Position numbers and translations under genes: made by a program. Under the pieces are notes generated by a model. The model had not been told where the DNA came from. It saw nothing but the letters and a program-made list of their open reading frames with translations, and did not search any database. 64,000 nucleotides of DNA from Papilionanthe hookeriana x Papilionanthe teres (taxonomy: Eukaryota; Streptophyta; Magnoliopsida; Asparagales; Orchidaceae): the NCBI GenBank assembly GCA_022702705.1, contig CM040428.1, forward strand, positions 97,164,805-97,228,804. Direction: 5' to 3'. Within the stretch, counting starts at the first letter, position 1. Each line of letters opens with the position of its first letter. Positions 47,341-57,850 of this stretch are shown in pieces.

Positions 47341-48769
47341 GCCAGATGAAAATTTATTCAAAATTAATGAATAGTGTGTTCCATGGTATGCAAACATTGT
47401 GAACTTTATTGTTAGTAATATTATACCTTATGGTCTGACACACCAACAAAAGAGAAAATTTTTATATGAAGCTAACTTATTTTTGGGATGACCAATTTTT
47501 ATATAAACAGGGAAATGATCTAATTATTAGAAGATGTGTGTCTTTAAAAGTAACTTATGAAATTATCCAAAATTGTCATGATTCTGATTTTGGGGGACAT
47601 TTTTTTGCTGATAAAATAACATACAAAATTTTACAATCTGGATTTTATTGGCCTGCTATCCTTAGAAATGTTAATGCTTATATTAAAAATTATGATCATT
47701 ATCAACGTGTAGGCAATACTTTTAGAAGAATTGAGATGCCCCTCAATTATATTTTAAAAGTTGAAATATTTGACATTTGGGGATTAGATTTCATGGGACC
47801 AATTAAACCATATTTCAAAAATTTATATATATATTGTTAGCAGTAGATTATGTATCTAAATGGATAGAAGTTGTTGCTTTACCTCGATACGATGCTCAAA
47901 GTGTTGCAAAGCTTTTAAGAACAAACATATTTTAGATATTTGGAATGTCGAGAGTGATCATAAAGGATGGGGGAAGCCATTTCAAGAATGCGATAATTGA
48001 GAAATTAGAAAATAATATCATATCAATCATCAAATTTCTATTGTTTATCATCCTCAGATAAGTGGTTTAGCTGAATTATCTAATCAAAAAATCAAAATAA
48101 TTATTAAAAAATCTATAAATCCAAAAAAATGGATTGATTCGTCAATCTTGTTTATGCTTTATGGGCTTATAGGACTGCATATATAACTCTTATAGGAATT
48201 TCCCCATTTACGTTAATATATGGGAAAGCTTATCATTTACCAGTTAAACATGAGCATATAGCAAATCAGCTATTAAGTAATTTAATTATAATTTGAAGGA
48301 TGCTAGTGAAAAGAGATTATTGCAATTAAATGAGTTGGAAGAGCTGAGGAATGAATATTATGAGAGTGATAAGATTTATAAAGATAAAATGAAAAAGTGG
48401 CATGATCGGAAGATTCTTTCTAAAAATTTTGAGTCAGGACAACTAGTTTGGCTTTATAATGCAAGATTAAGGTTATTTTCAGGCATACTGAAGTCCAGGT
48501 GGATGGGCCCATTTATTGTGATAAAATTTTATCCCTATGAAGCTGTGTATATTAAAGTTCCTAAAACCCAGAAAATATTCAAAGTGAATGTTCATAGATT
48601 GAAACCCTATTTCTTAGAGGATCAAACAAAATTGAATGATCTTATAAAGTTAGGTCACCTAAATAAGCACTGGGTACATTGGGTTGACGATGTAGAACCA
48701 AGCGCTTTGTGGGAGGCAACCCATAGTTATCGATGTGTTTTTTATGTTATTTTATTGTGTTTGTTTTAG
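47341..48769 (+). pseudogene. Integrase of element A
   Basis: 47466-47840 contains the zinc module with both His (CHDSDFGGHF) but both Cys replaced (YIKNYDHYQRVGN; relatives have C-D-x-C), so zinc binding is lost. The core has D in GLDFMGP, D in IIKDGGSHF and then a badly broken stretch (47930-48290) in which the E region reads SGLAELSN-like in pieces. 48293-48769 is the C-terminal part: HDRKILSKNFESGQLVWLYNARL, KSRWMGPFIVIKF, VNVHRLKPYF. A short segment also encodes SALWEATHSYRCVF at the end. Confidence 0.88.
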
Positions 48770-48880
48770 AAAATTATGGTAGTAATTTAAATATGTTATG
48801 GTAATTTTAAGACCTTAATTGATTTCTTAGACATGTTAGAAAGAGTATTTGGACGGTAGGCTGACCTGTGTTTAAATGAG

Positions 48881-48918
48881 CATTGGCGCGTAAGCGCCCA
48901 TATTTGGCACTTAAGCAA
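48881..48918 (+). promoter_or_regulatory. Internal box cluster 1 of element A
   Basis: cgtaagcgccc at 48889 and cttaagcaa at 48910, exactly 21 bp apart, 110-120 bp after the integrase stop. Same box family as LTR A. A TATA box follows 115 bp downstream. Confidence 0.7.
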
Positions 48919-49032
48919 ATAAGTTAAAAAATCATGCCTAATATTTTTCTAGAAGAATTAAATGTAGAGATGTGGGCTTGAAGTTATTTGGTGGTTTTTA
49001 AACGTGGAAAATGGGTATAAGCTCCATTAAAG

Positions 49033-49043
49033 TATATAAATAG
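49033..49043 (+). promoter_or_regulatory. Possible internal TATA box of element A
   Basis: Reads tatataaatag between box cluster 1 and extra ORF 1, 110 bases before the ORF, with a pyrimidine-rich stretch (ttttttgcctctctcc) 25-40 bases after it. Suggestive of an internal promoter. No equally clear TATA is seen at the same place in B. Confidence 0.4.
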
Positions 49044-49139
49044 TATGAAAATGAAGAGATTTTTTTGCCTCTCTCCAAACTTTCATTCTAAAGTCTAAGT
49101 GAAGAAAGATTTTAGTCAAAAAAGAAGCTTTTAAGCTAG

Positions 49140-49690
49140 TAAAATATTCTAATTGGGAGAATGAATTGAGGAAGAAGAAGGATGAGGCCATCCATAAGAA
49201 GTTTGTAAGTCAAAGTGCGCAAGAGTTATACAATGGATTCCTAGTCATCAGTATAAAAGAAATAGCAGAGAAGATCAAAAAAATGAAGGCTAATGTGGCT
49301 TCAATTGAGGGAAAGCTAAATGAAACTAATGCACACTTGGTGCCTATTGGATGACAACTCAAAATGCAATTCAGTCATACAAGTTATATTAAAGAAGCAG
49401 ACAAGACGATGTATCTAAAAAATAAATTGAAGAGGATTCAATAAGAGTTCTTTATCACCGTCTGTTCTATGAAATCTATGTACCAAATGGTTCAAAAGGA
49501 GCAAATGAAGGCCGGGGATATGTTCCACCTAATGAAGAATGGAATTAAGTTTGAGAGTCTAGTTAGTTTTGTTGTTGTTAGTGTTTATTTGTTGTATGTG
49601 TTTGATGTTAAATTTTTCTTGTGTTGTGATGTATTTAGATGTTATCTCATCCAAAATCTTTTGGAGTGGAGATTAGTTGTGTGAATTGTG
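49140..49690 (+). pseudogene. Extra ORF 1 of element A (short, coiled-coil)
   Basis: Reads HKKFVSQSAQELYN, matching the KFVS..AQ..YN block of B's extra ORF 1. It then passes directly into a Lys/Glu-rich heptad-like segment (IKKMKANVASIEGKLNETNA) and, after stops, a second one (about 49469-49560). The middle of the domain found in B is absent, so this copy looks internally deleted. Stops follow HLVPIG and KLKRIQ. Function unknown. Confidence 0.6.
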
Positions 49691-49910
49691 TTTGTATTTG
49701 TTGAATATGTGAATGAAAATGTTTGTTTGTGTGAAAATTTTGTATTTTTGTGATCAAATCTAAGTTGTGGGAAGTTGTGAATTTTTTAGAAAGAAGAGAA
49801 TAGAAGGAGAAGAAAATTGTTATTACGATTTATAAAGACCATTTAAAGGTGGTTGACCTAAGAAAATGTGCATTTAAATTAAAATTTGAAAATATGAAAA
49901 TTTGTGCACT

Positions 49911-50000
49911 AGCGCTTAAGCGTCATAACCCCACCCTTAAGCGCAAGCAAACCCGAGAGATAGGCGCCTAACCGCTAAACCAGTCGTGCTTAAGTGTTGG
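49911..50000 (+). promoter_or_regulatory. Internal box cluster 2 of element A
   Basis: cttaagcgtc at 49915 and cttaagcgca at 49936, exactly 21 bp apart; then cctaaccgc at 49967 and cttaagtg at 49989, 22 bp apart. It lies upstream of the intron and extra ORF 2, as in B. Confidence 0.72.
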
Positions 50001-50175
50001 TTCACGAAAGCCAGTTCGCGAATGATTTTAAGTAAAAAATTGAGTTGAAACCATCATTTTTACCCCAAGAGTCATCTTCTTTCTCAGGATTTCGCAATTT
50101 TTAACCTAGGGCATCCCCAAAAGTCAAGAAAACTTAGTGCAATTTAGCCAAATTTGTAGAGTTCTTCTTCTTAAG

Positions 50176-50383
50176 GTTAGAACTTCTCTTTTATGTAAAA
50201 ATTTTTTATTTTCACCAAAGATTTGGAGTGCATTATGAAAAATCTAAAATTTACTATTCATGGTAAATATTTGAGAAAAATTTATGGATACTACATGGAA
50301 ATGTGAATTTAAGCTTTTAAAAGTTAGATCTAGAGTTTTATGTTTGATTATAAAATTAATTTTGAATTTTATGTGATTTTTAG
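50176..50383 (+). other. Probable 5'-UTR intron before extra ORF 2 of A
   Basis: Donor ttaag|gttagaactt at 50176 and acceptor gatttttag at 50383, three bases before the ATG. The placement and inner phrase match B's predicted intron (33984-34184). Confidence 0.58.
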
Positions 50384-50385
50384 AA

Positions 50386-51560
50386 ATGCCACCAAGGATG
50401 AAGTGGAGCAAGGGGAAAGCTACTTTTGATTCTAGTAAGTTTGTAAGTTCGAAAGCTTAGAATAGATACACTGATACCATGCATTCAAAAAAATTAATTC
50501 ATGAGCGTTGTTTCAAGAATCTGGGCGAAAAAGTGAAAGACTTAATTTTCCGCCGACAGTGAGATCGGTTCTGTTGTTTTTTTACTGTTGCTACAATTTT
50601 TGTAGTTCGGTAGTTTTATGCTAATTTCCCTGAAGCTGAGGATGTGATGATAAGAGGGAAATCTATAGCATTTTCCCCTAAGGTAATAAATTTATTTTAC
50701 CACTTACCTATGGATCTACATGTTTTTATGATAATTACAATCCTATGGTGGAGGAGTTAGATGAGATCATATCTTCATTAACTGTGGGAAGAGGATTATG
50801 GAAAATTAAAAGTGGAAGAAGGGTAAATTTACCTACATCAAAGATGGATGCCAAGGTGAAAGCATGGCACTATTCTACTATTCTACTCCCTACGAATCAT
50901 CATAGTGAAGTGACTAGAGAAAGGGCTACGTTGAACTATTACATTCAGCAATATAAGTAGCTTAATATTGGATCTCTGATTTATCAGGTTATCACCAGTT
51001 TTACTAGAGCTGCCACAGCTGTAGGTTTGGGATTCGCATCCTTAATCATTTTTTTTATGTCAGCAAGATGGTGTGAAATTTGATAGTTGGGAGGAGATTT
51101 TACAACCTTTAAAGCTCGTTACTTGTGTGAACATGAAGTCTTATTTTGAACATTCTATTTTTGGCTGGAGAGAAGGATTTTCTAGAAGTTTTAGTGCTTC
51201 TAACTCTCATGTTTCTACATCTCGTGCATAACATCCCATGGTCAATCTACTATCTCAGATTCACAGATAAAATTGATGCAAAATATGATGGACAACATCA
51301 ACTATACTGCAGATAAGGTATTAAATTTAGAAAATTATGTAGATCATATTGATACTTATATGAGAAGGCATAGTGATTATGAAGAGAAATACAACACATC
51401 TTTGAAGAAACTCATCCGAGCTGATCAAAGTGTAGTATTTCCTTCATATACATCGTACCCTCATTATGATTCTATAAGTTTTTTAGATGATGATGTGATG
51501 AAGATGATGATGATGGAGATAAGGATGAGGAGTGATTGGATTATGTTGTGTTGTTTTTGA
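50386..51560 (+). pseudogene. Extra ORF 2 of element A (env-position protein)
   Basis: Starts MPPRMKWSKGK, then SSKFVSSKA-stop-NRY, matching RFVNARAQSRY of B's extra ORF 2. 50745-50960 keeps DEIISSLTVGRGLWKIK, MDAKVKAWHYSTILLPTNHHSEVTRERATLNYYIQQYK, clearly homologous to B. 51273-51560 is the C-terminal coiled-coil-like segment, with VVFPSYTSYPHYDS and an acidic, Met/Asp-rich end. Many stops and frame changes. Same family as B's protein; no membrane segment seen. Function unknown. Confidence 0.82.
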
Positions 51561-52600
51561 AATCTTATTTGTCTATGTTATTTGGACTACTGTTGTAGTA
51601 TTTATTGCTGTGATAGAAAATATTGTATGTAGTGATTTTGTGATGTGTAGTTATCTTTTGTTTTATGTGGCAGTATTTGTGTGAACTTTGTTATTTTAAG
51701 TGTATTTTTTTGGTTTGTGTTGAAATTATTCCTACTGCTTTAGTAAAGTTTAGAATAGAACTAACTTTCATTTAAAATTTTATGTTTAAGTTCAATTTAC
51801 TACCATGTATTTTCTTTCTGTTGTGATTGTGATATTATTTTAGTTGTGTGATTCAATTTTATGTTATCCTCCATTACAAAGAAGTATTTTAAATCTCACA
51901 TATAGTTAAATCAAAATGAAATTTGATCTTTTTTACTTTTGTTTTTAATTTTTGTACTTGTATATGTAAGATAAGAAAATCCATGTAAGCATGATGTTTT
52001 AACTTTTCATTTCTGTATATATTTATGATATGCTAAAATGTTTATTTTTAAAAAAAAATTTAAGTTTGGGGGGATGAAAAACCAATTTTCAAAACTTGAA
52101 ATTTATTTGTTCTCAAATATGCTACAAATAAATTTGATTAGATTGAAAAATGATTATGTGTAGGAAGTTATATTAGGATAGTAAAATTTTGAATATAGAA
52201 ATGAGTAAGAGAATTTTGTTAAAAATTTATAGCGACGACAATAATTTTGAAGTTAAAATTCTTAGTACAGAGATGTTAAATATGGTGTAACTATCTTTAG
52301 TAGGAGATGTTGTATTTTTTGAAAAATATAGAAGAGTTAGACATTTATTTTCAATACTTAAATTTCTTTTATTAAAAGTAATTTTCAAATTTATTATCAT
52401 ATTTTTAAGTAAAGGATTATATCAAACCTTTGCTTTAGGAAAGAAAAAGTGGAATTTAAAATCATTAAATGCCTATCCAGATATAATAATCCTTGCCAGA
52501 AAAAGAAAAGAAAAAAAAGAGAAGAAAAGAAAAGAAAAAGAAAAGGTTAAATATAGTATGTGAATGAAAAAATGGGAGGAGAAGCTTGAGGATTAGTGCC
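51561..52600 (+). other. 3' UTR of element A, cut by element D
   Basis: AT-rich, no ORF. Contains the purine tract agtttggggggatgaaaaa (from 52063), a purine-only stretch rich in gaaaa (52500-52550) and the phrase ggaggagaagcttgagga, colinear with B's 3' UTR. Ends at gtgcc (52596-52600), the likely target site of D. Confidence 0.82.
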
Positions 52601-54723
52601 TGTCGGCATATTTTTAGGTTGTGTTTTATTTTGAAGAGGGGTCGCCTAACAGAAATCTGTCGGCGAATTTTTAAATTAATTAAAATAAATAATTTGAAAA
52701 GTAGTATTTGATTTTGAAAATAATTTTAAATTTGAAGGTTTTAAGATATGAGATTAAACCGATCTCACGTCCCAAATAGTTTATATAAACGAGCACCGCA
52801 CCACAAACCGTGTATCTATCCCTAAGGATAGACACACTGCTTGACGGTGGGGCTCGATTAAATAAACTAGAAAATTTGTGAAATCCGTTTAGTCTGTGAA
52901 CCAATTTTATAAGCCGACAAAATTCCCCTGTTTAATATGAAAACATTAAACAGGGTTTATATTACCTGGGTTCTTCAAAATTCCCTATAAGGGCAAGCCC
53001 CTATAGTTAATTACATCTTAAGTGACGGGAATCACCTAAGAAAACTCTCGATAATAATCAATAATTCTGCTCTCAAGGATTTCAAAGTTTAAGTTTTCAA
53101 GGATTGAATTTTGGAATTTCAATAGGGAATGGATCAAACTTGGAACATTTTGTTTTGTGAATCCAAAGGAAGAAAAGTAGGAGAAATCACAGATTCGAAG
53201 TGAACTTCGGTAATTTCCCGACTATCCTATTGTTTGGCTTAAATTTAGGAAAATCCTAATGTTTATTTAAATGTTTTGATTTTGTCAATTTTAATTAATT
53301 AGGACTTATATTTATATGATAGAATCATACAAATAGCCTTAAAGATGTGAGGGTTTATGTCGTATCAGACGACTACCTCGGAATCCTAAGTCCGGTTAGG
53401 GCTTAATTTGCAAGGCAAATGCCTAACAAAAGGTTGAGGATTTACGTTGCACTAGGCAAACTACCTCGAAATCCTATGGCTTGGTTATTTAATTCTAGGA
53501 AAGTTTTACCGAAGTAGGTTCAAGTTTCTGTCGACGAAGATGGCCATGCTGCCCACCATGCTCCGAGCTCCTTATTGTTGCAGAGGTTTAGTTTTATAAA
53601 TCATAAATCGGGAGATGAGAAAAGTGTTTTGGTTTAGAGAAGTCTTAATTTTCCAAGTGTTTTTTATGTTTTGATTAAAACAAATCTTAAAGTTGATTAT
53701 AACGACACCGGTTAAGATCCCACGGTTCCATCCTTCCGGCATCATTATTTTTATCGGATTCACTTAGTCCAGATGAATTTGCTAAACTCAGCCGAATGAG
53801 TTCCACACTTTCATTTAGACCGTGGGAAATCCCGTTAGCAACACGTAGGTTACATCATCCGAGGTATTCCCGATCATCCAACAGGACGTTTTAATTTAGT
53901 TGCAATTGTAGTTTTGTGTTCTGTTTGTGATTAAATTTTGAGTTTTTTATATTTTGAAATGTTGTAGCGGTGAATTTTATCTTGCAATGACTTTTAATTT
54001 AGTTTTGGTTTCAGTTTTAGGGGCTATCCTAAAGGTGTGGGTTTTCATGCAACAGTTGTCTTATCATGCAAGAAAAGTAAAGTGCATTTGCAATAAAGTA
54101 AATTGCAATAATGTAAATTGCGAGGAAAGTAAATTGCAAAAAATAAAAGCGTACCCGGAGGGTCTTCTCGTCATCCCAAGCTACACTTAAAACACAATTA
54201 GAATATTTAAGCAAGTTCCTATGTAAAGCTAAGGGAAAGGTTATGGTTTTCTACCAAATTCCTAATCCTATAGCTAGTCATCTCCTATGACGTCTAGGTT
54301 CTTTGTGTTTTTTTTTTTGTTTAAGGACAATTTTCTTCATCAAAGAATAATTAAATTCAATTTTTCTTATAAACATCCTATCGTATCGAGGAAGTGCTTA
54401 AGACAAATCTTAAACATCTTTTCAATATTGCTAGAATTGTTTTAAGTCCAAATGAATTCGATAATATAAATGAATTAATCGTCCAGGGATTCAAGTTTTG
54501 TTAACTTACTCGATGAACTAAGACATTTGAATATCACTATAAGTGAAGTAACATTTCATTTAATGTCCTATTTAGGAGTTATGATAACTAAAGCTTTTGA
54601 GGGTAAATTGGTGTTCAAATGGTTTGTGATTTAATTTAATTTCCATTAATGAGTTTAAATTTGGAATAGTGTTAAAGTTATTTTAGATTTATTTTGAATT
54701 CTTTATGTCTTAGGTGATGTTAT

Positions 54724-55250
54724 TTTTAATTTAATTTAATTTAATTTAATTGAGTTTTAATTTAATTTAATTCAATATAGTTCAATTTAATTTGATTTGA
54801 TGTTTAATTAATTTGATTTGATTTAATTTTAATTTAATTTGATTTAATTTAATTTAATTTAATTTAATTATTTAATTTTATTTAATTTGATTTAATTTAA
54901 TTTAATTTAATTTAATTTAATTTAATTTAATTTAATTTGATTTAATTTGATTTAATTTAATTTAGTTTAATTTAATTTGATTTAATTTAATTTAGTTTAA
55001 TTTAATTTAATTTATTTTAATTTAATTTAATTTAATTTAATTTAATTTAATTTAATTTAATTTAATTTAAATTAATTTAATTTAATTTGTTTAATTTAAT
55101 CTAATTTAATTTAATTTGTTTAATTTAATTTAATTTGATTTAATATAATTTAATTTTTTAATCTTAATTTAATTTAATTTAATTTAATTTAATTTTAATT
55201 TAATTTTATTTAATTTTAATTTAATTTTATTTAATTTTAATTGAAATTTT
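54724..55250. repeat. TTTAA-rich array in LTR D
   Basis: About 520 bp of (taattt)n / (tttaa)n with interspersed tttgattt variants. The homologous site in LTR C is less than half as long. Confidence 0.92.
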
Positions 55251-57045
55251 TTAAAAGAGTTTAATAATTTAAATTTAGTTTAATGATTAAGTCTTTTAAT
55301 ATTTTAAATTTGAGTTATCATTTTAATTAAGAATTGAATATTAATGAGATAATTAATTTAGGGATTTTTAAATTAAAGAATAAATCTCTTCCTAATAATA
55401 TCCCTATTTTAATAATTCCAATTTTATTATTCTTCCAAATTTAATCAATTATTTAATTAAAGTTTAATCATTTTAAAATTTTTTAATGGGTTTCTACCCT
55501 TTAATTATTTGAATTTCAATCATCCAAATCAGATTAGGATCAAATATTTTACTTGTTAATTTTTTATTAAACCTAAAGTTTTAATTAAGGGTTAAAAAAT
55601 TTAATTACCACTTTACCCTTTAAGCTTAATAATTTCATAACTCACTAAATTGAACTCAAATGAACTTGAAATTTTTATGTGACTTCACTCATGTGTCAGT
55701 AAAGACATGAGAGGAGAAAATGTGATTTTTCTGTATTTAATTTATTTATATAATTATTTTTGGTGAAAAATAGAGATTTCCAAGGAAAATTTAATAACAT
55801 GACTAAGGGAAAGTTTCTGTCCTTAAGAAAATTAGGGGACATTCCTAATGAACAGAGAACCACTTGGACCAATTTTGGCGATTTTTTGAATTATATTATT
55901 TTTATTATAATTATTTTAAATTCTGGAGTATTAATTAATTTAAAAATAAAATAAATGTTGAAAAGTGGATTTTATATTTTTCAAAAATCTCTCTGATATC
56001 AAGGAAATTAGAGAAGCAATTTTTGCAATTTTCTGATTTTTCTATAATTTATTATAATTATTTTAGTGAAAAAGCTAGAAAATATATTTTTTTTAATTTT
56101 AAAATTACCTTAAAGCTTTAAAATTTAATATCTCACTAAATAGACCTAAGAAAAATGTGGGATTTGTTCCTATGTGATTAAAATTCAAAATGTGACATTT
56201 TGGTGAATTTTATTATTTTTGTGATTTTTATTATTTTTTAATTATTAAAATATATTAAAATATTACTAAAAATCAACTTTTTAGAAAATTGAAATTTTAA
56301 TTTTCTTAGATTTCCCTGATATCAGAGAGGCTCCAAAACCAATTTAGTGAATTTTTGAAAGGTATTTTAAAAGTTATGAATTTTTAAAGTTTAAAACGGC
56401 TAAGTGGCTTAATCAACCCAATTAGTGGGGCTAACCAAGTCCAATTGACCTCAAACTTTTATGGTGGATTCCTCTGATCCTAAAGGTCAGTGGAGAATTG
56501 ATTTCAAGTCAATTTGATGCCTGGTTAACTCTAATTAAATAAAGACCTATTTTGGGTGTTTAAGCCGATTAGGGTTGTTTTAAATGAACTAAGTCAAAAC
56601 CTATTTTTCCTAGGGTTCTCTGGTCATAAGGAACATCACCAAATTTTCCTAGAATTTATTTCACAACATGCTATTTATTGGAATTAAAATACTTAAAACA
56701 GTAACACTGAATTTGAAAAATCAATAACTTTTCATAGGGATGGCCTCGACTTTGAAAAATTCAGGGAATGTTCCCAAATTCGAGAGGCTTCGAAAGCCCT
56801 ATGGTCTCATGTCATGGTGAATTGTATACATGCATGGAGAATTAAAATAATGCAGAGAGTAAATAAATTATAAAAAATAAAATACTTGATGAAATTAAAT
56901 GATTTCTTCTCCACATTATTCTCCTCACGTTCATCTGAGCGAGAGGGTATTTTTATTTTATTTTTCTGATTTTTCTACACAAAGATATGAATTTTTGAAG
57001 TTTAGGGAATTAAATAAATGAAAAATACCCTAATTTTCTATTTAT

Positions 57046-57262
57046 CCACGCGGCGCCGCGTCGGCCTCGGCAGACTCGAACGCACACGCGTCGCGCTCCC
57101 ATTCGACGCCGCCACCCGAGTCGGCGGCCGGGCCCCGCGGTTCTCGTACCGTCTCCTCGGTCCGACGCCATCCGAGCCGTTCGTCCGGCGTGTATTGAAT
57201 GGACGGCATCCATTCATCGTCCCCGAGCGTCCTCGCCCGAGAGCCGTCCACACTAAATCCCT
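57046..57262. other. GC-rich island in LTR D
   Basis: Strongly GC-rich, CpG-dense block with the sites cgcggcgccgcg and ggccccgcgg. It lies about 600-800 bp downstream of the TATA box in sense orientation. Open frames here on both strands are a by-product of high GC; the counterparts in E and C do not keep them. Confidence 0.75.
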
Positions 57263-57842
57263 AAGATCTCACTCGATACTCGATGGATTTTCATGTTCTT
57301 ATGCTCTATGGATTCGTCTTGAAGAGACGAACACATCTATACGGTTAACATGCATTGAAATTAAGGCATTTGAAATGGAGAATCTCCGGAAGCTCGGGAT
57401 AAAGAATTAGCTCATACCTTTGCTCGGAGAAGTGTGGCTTCAATGCGAGAGTTGTTGCACCTTCGATTGGATCACGGCAAGCTCCGGATGAAGTCTCTCG
57501 GTGCGGTGAATTGTACGGATGTGATTTCGACCAAGCCCGATCACAAAGCTTGGAGGCTGGAGCAAGCTGGGTGGCACGGAGATGGGGCTTTTGCTGGTGG
57601 ACACCTTCCCTTGGTGCAGTGAAGGTGTAGAACCAATCAATTTGGGAATTGGCTCACTGTGGAGAAGTGTCCTGGTTTTGGGTGGAATTTCGGTTGGGAA
57701 ATTGGATTTTGTCGGTGGGGATTAGGGCAAATTGACACCGGGGATCAAGCTGCTCTCAGGGGTGGAGAAGGGTGCGGAACAATTTTGGCAGAGTTTCGGC
57801 AAGGTTTGTGCTCAGCTCTCCTCATGGCCGAGAGGGGTGGAG

Positions 57843-57850
57843 TTTAAATA
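57843..57850 (-). promoter_or_regulatory. TATA box of LTR D
   Basis: The minus strand reads CCTATTTAAACTCCACCCCT, TATTTAAA at its centre, followed by CTCGGCCATGAGG. Conserved with LTRs C and E. If used, U3 is about 2.4 kb and R plus U5 about 5.2 kb. Confidence 0.7.

Larger units (their letters stand above)
26101..52600 (+). mobile_element. Athila-type LTR retrotransposon A (interrupted three times)
   Basis: Plus-strand element: 5' LTR to 27812, primer site, gag, protease, RT-RNase H, integrase, two extra ORFs and 3' UTR. Interrupted by element B (29957-43432), by a solo LTR (44751-46647) and, in the 3' UTR, by element D at 52601. Removing the first two inserts makes the flanking A sequence contiguous with Athila protease and RT order. 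The 3' LTR must lie beyond D, outside the window. It is the most decayed element, with many stops, and the oldest layer of this nest. Confidence 0.9.

Noticed and set aside
57010..57640. Overlapping open frames on both strands in the GC island of LTR D
   Set aside because: High GC removes stop codons by chance. Homologous positions in LTRs C and E do not keep any of these frames, and no protein family is recognisable.
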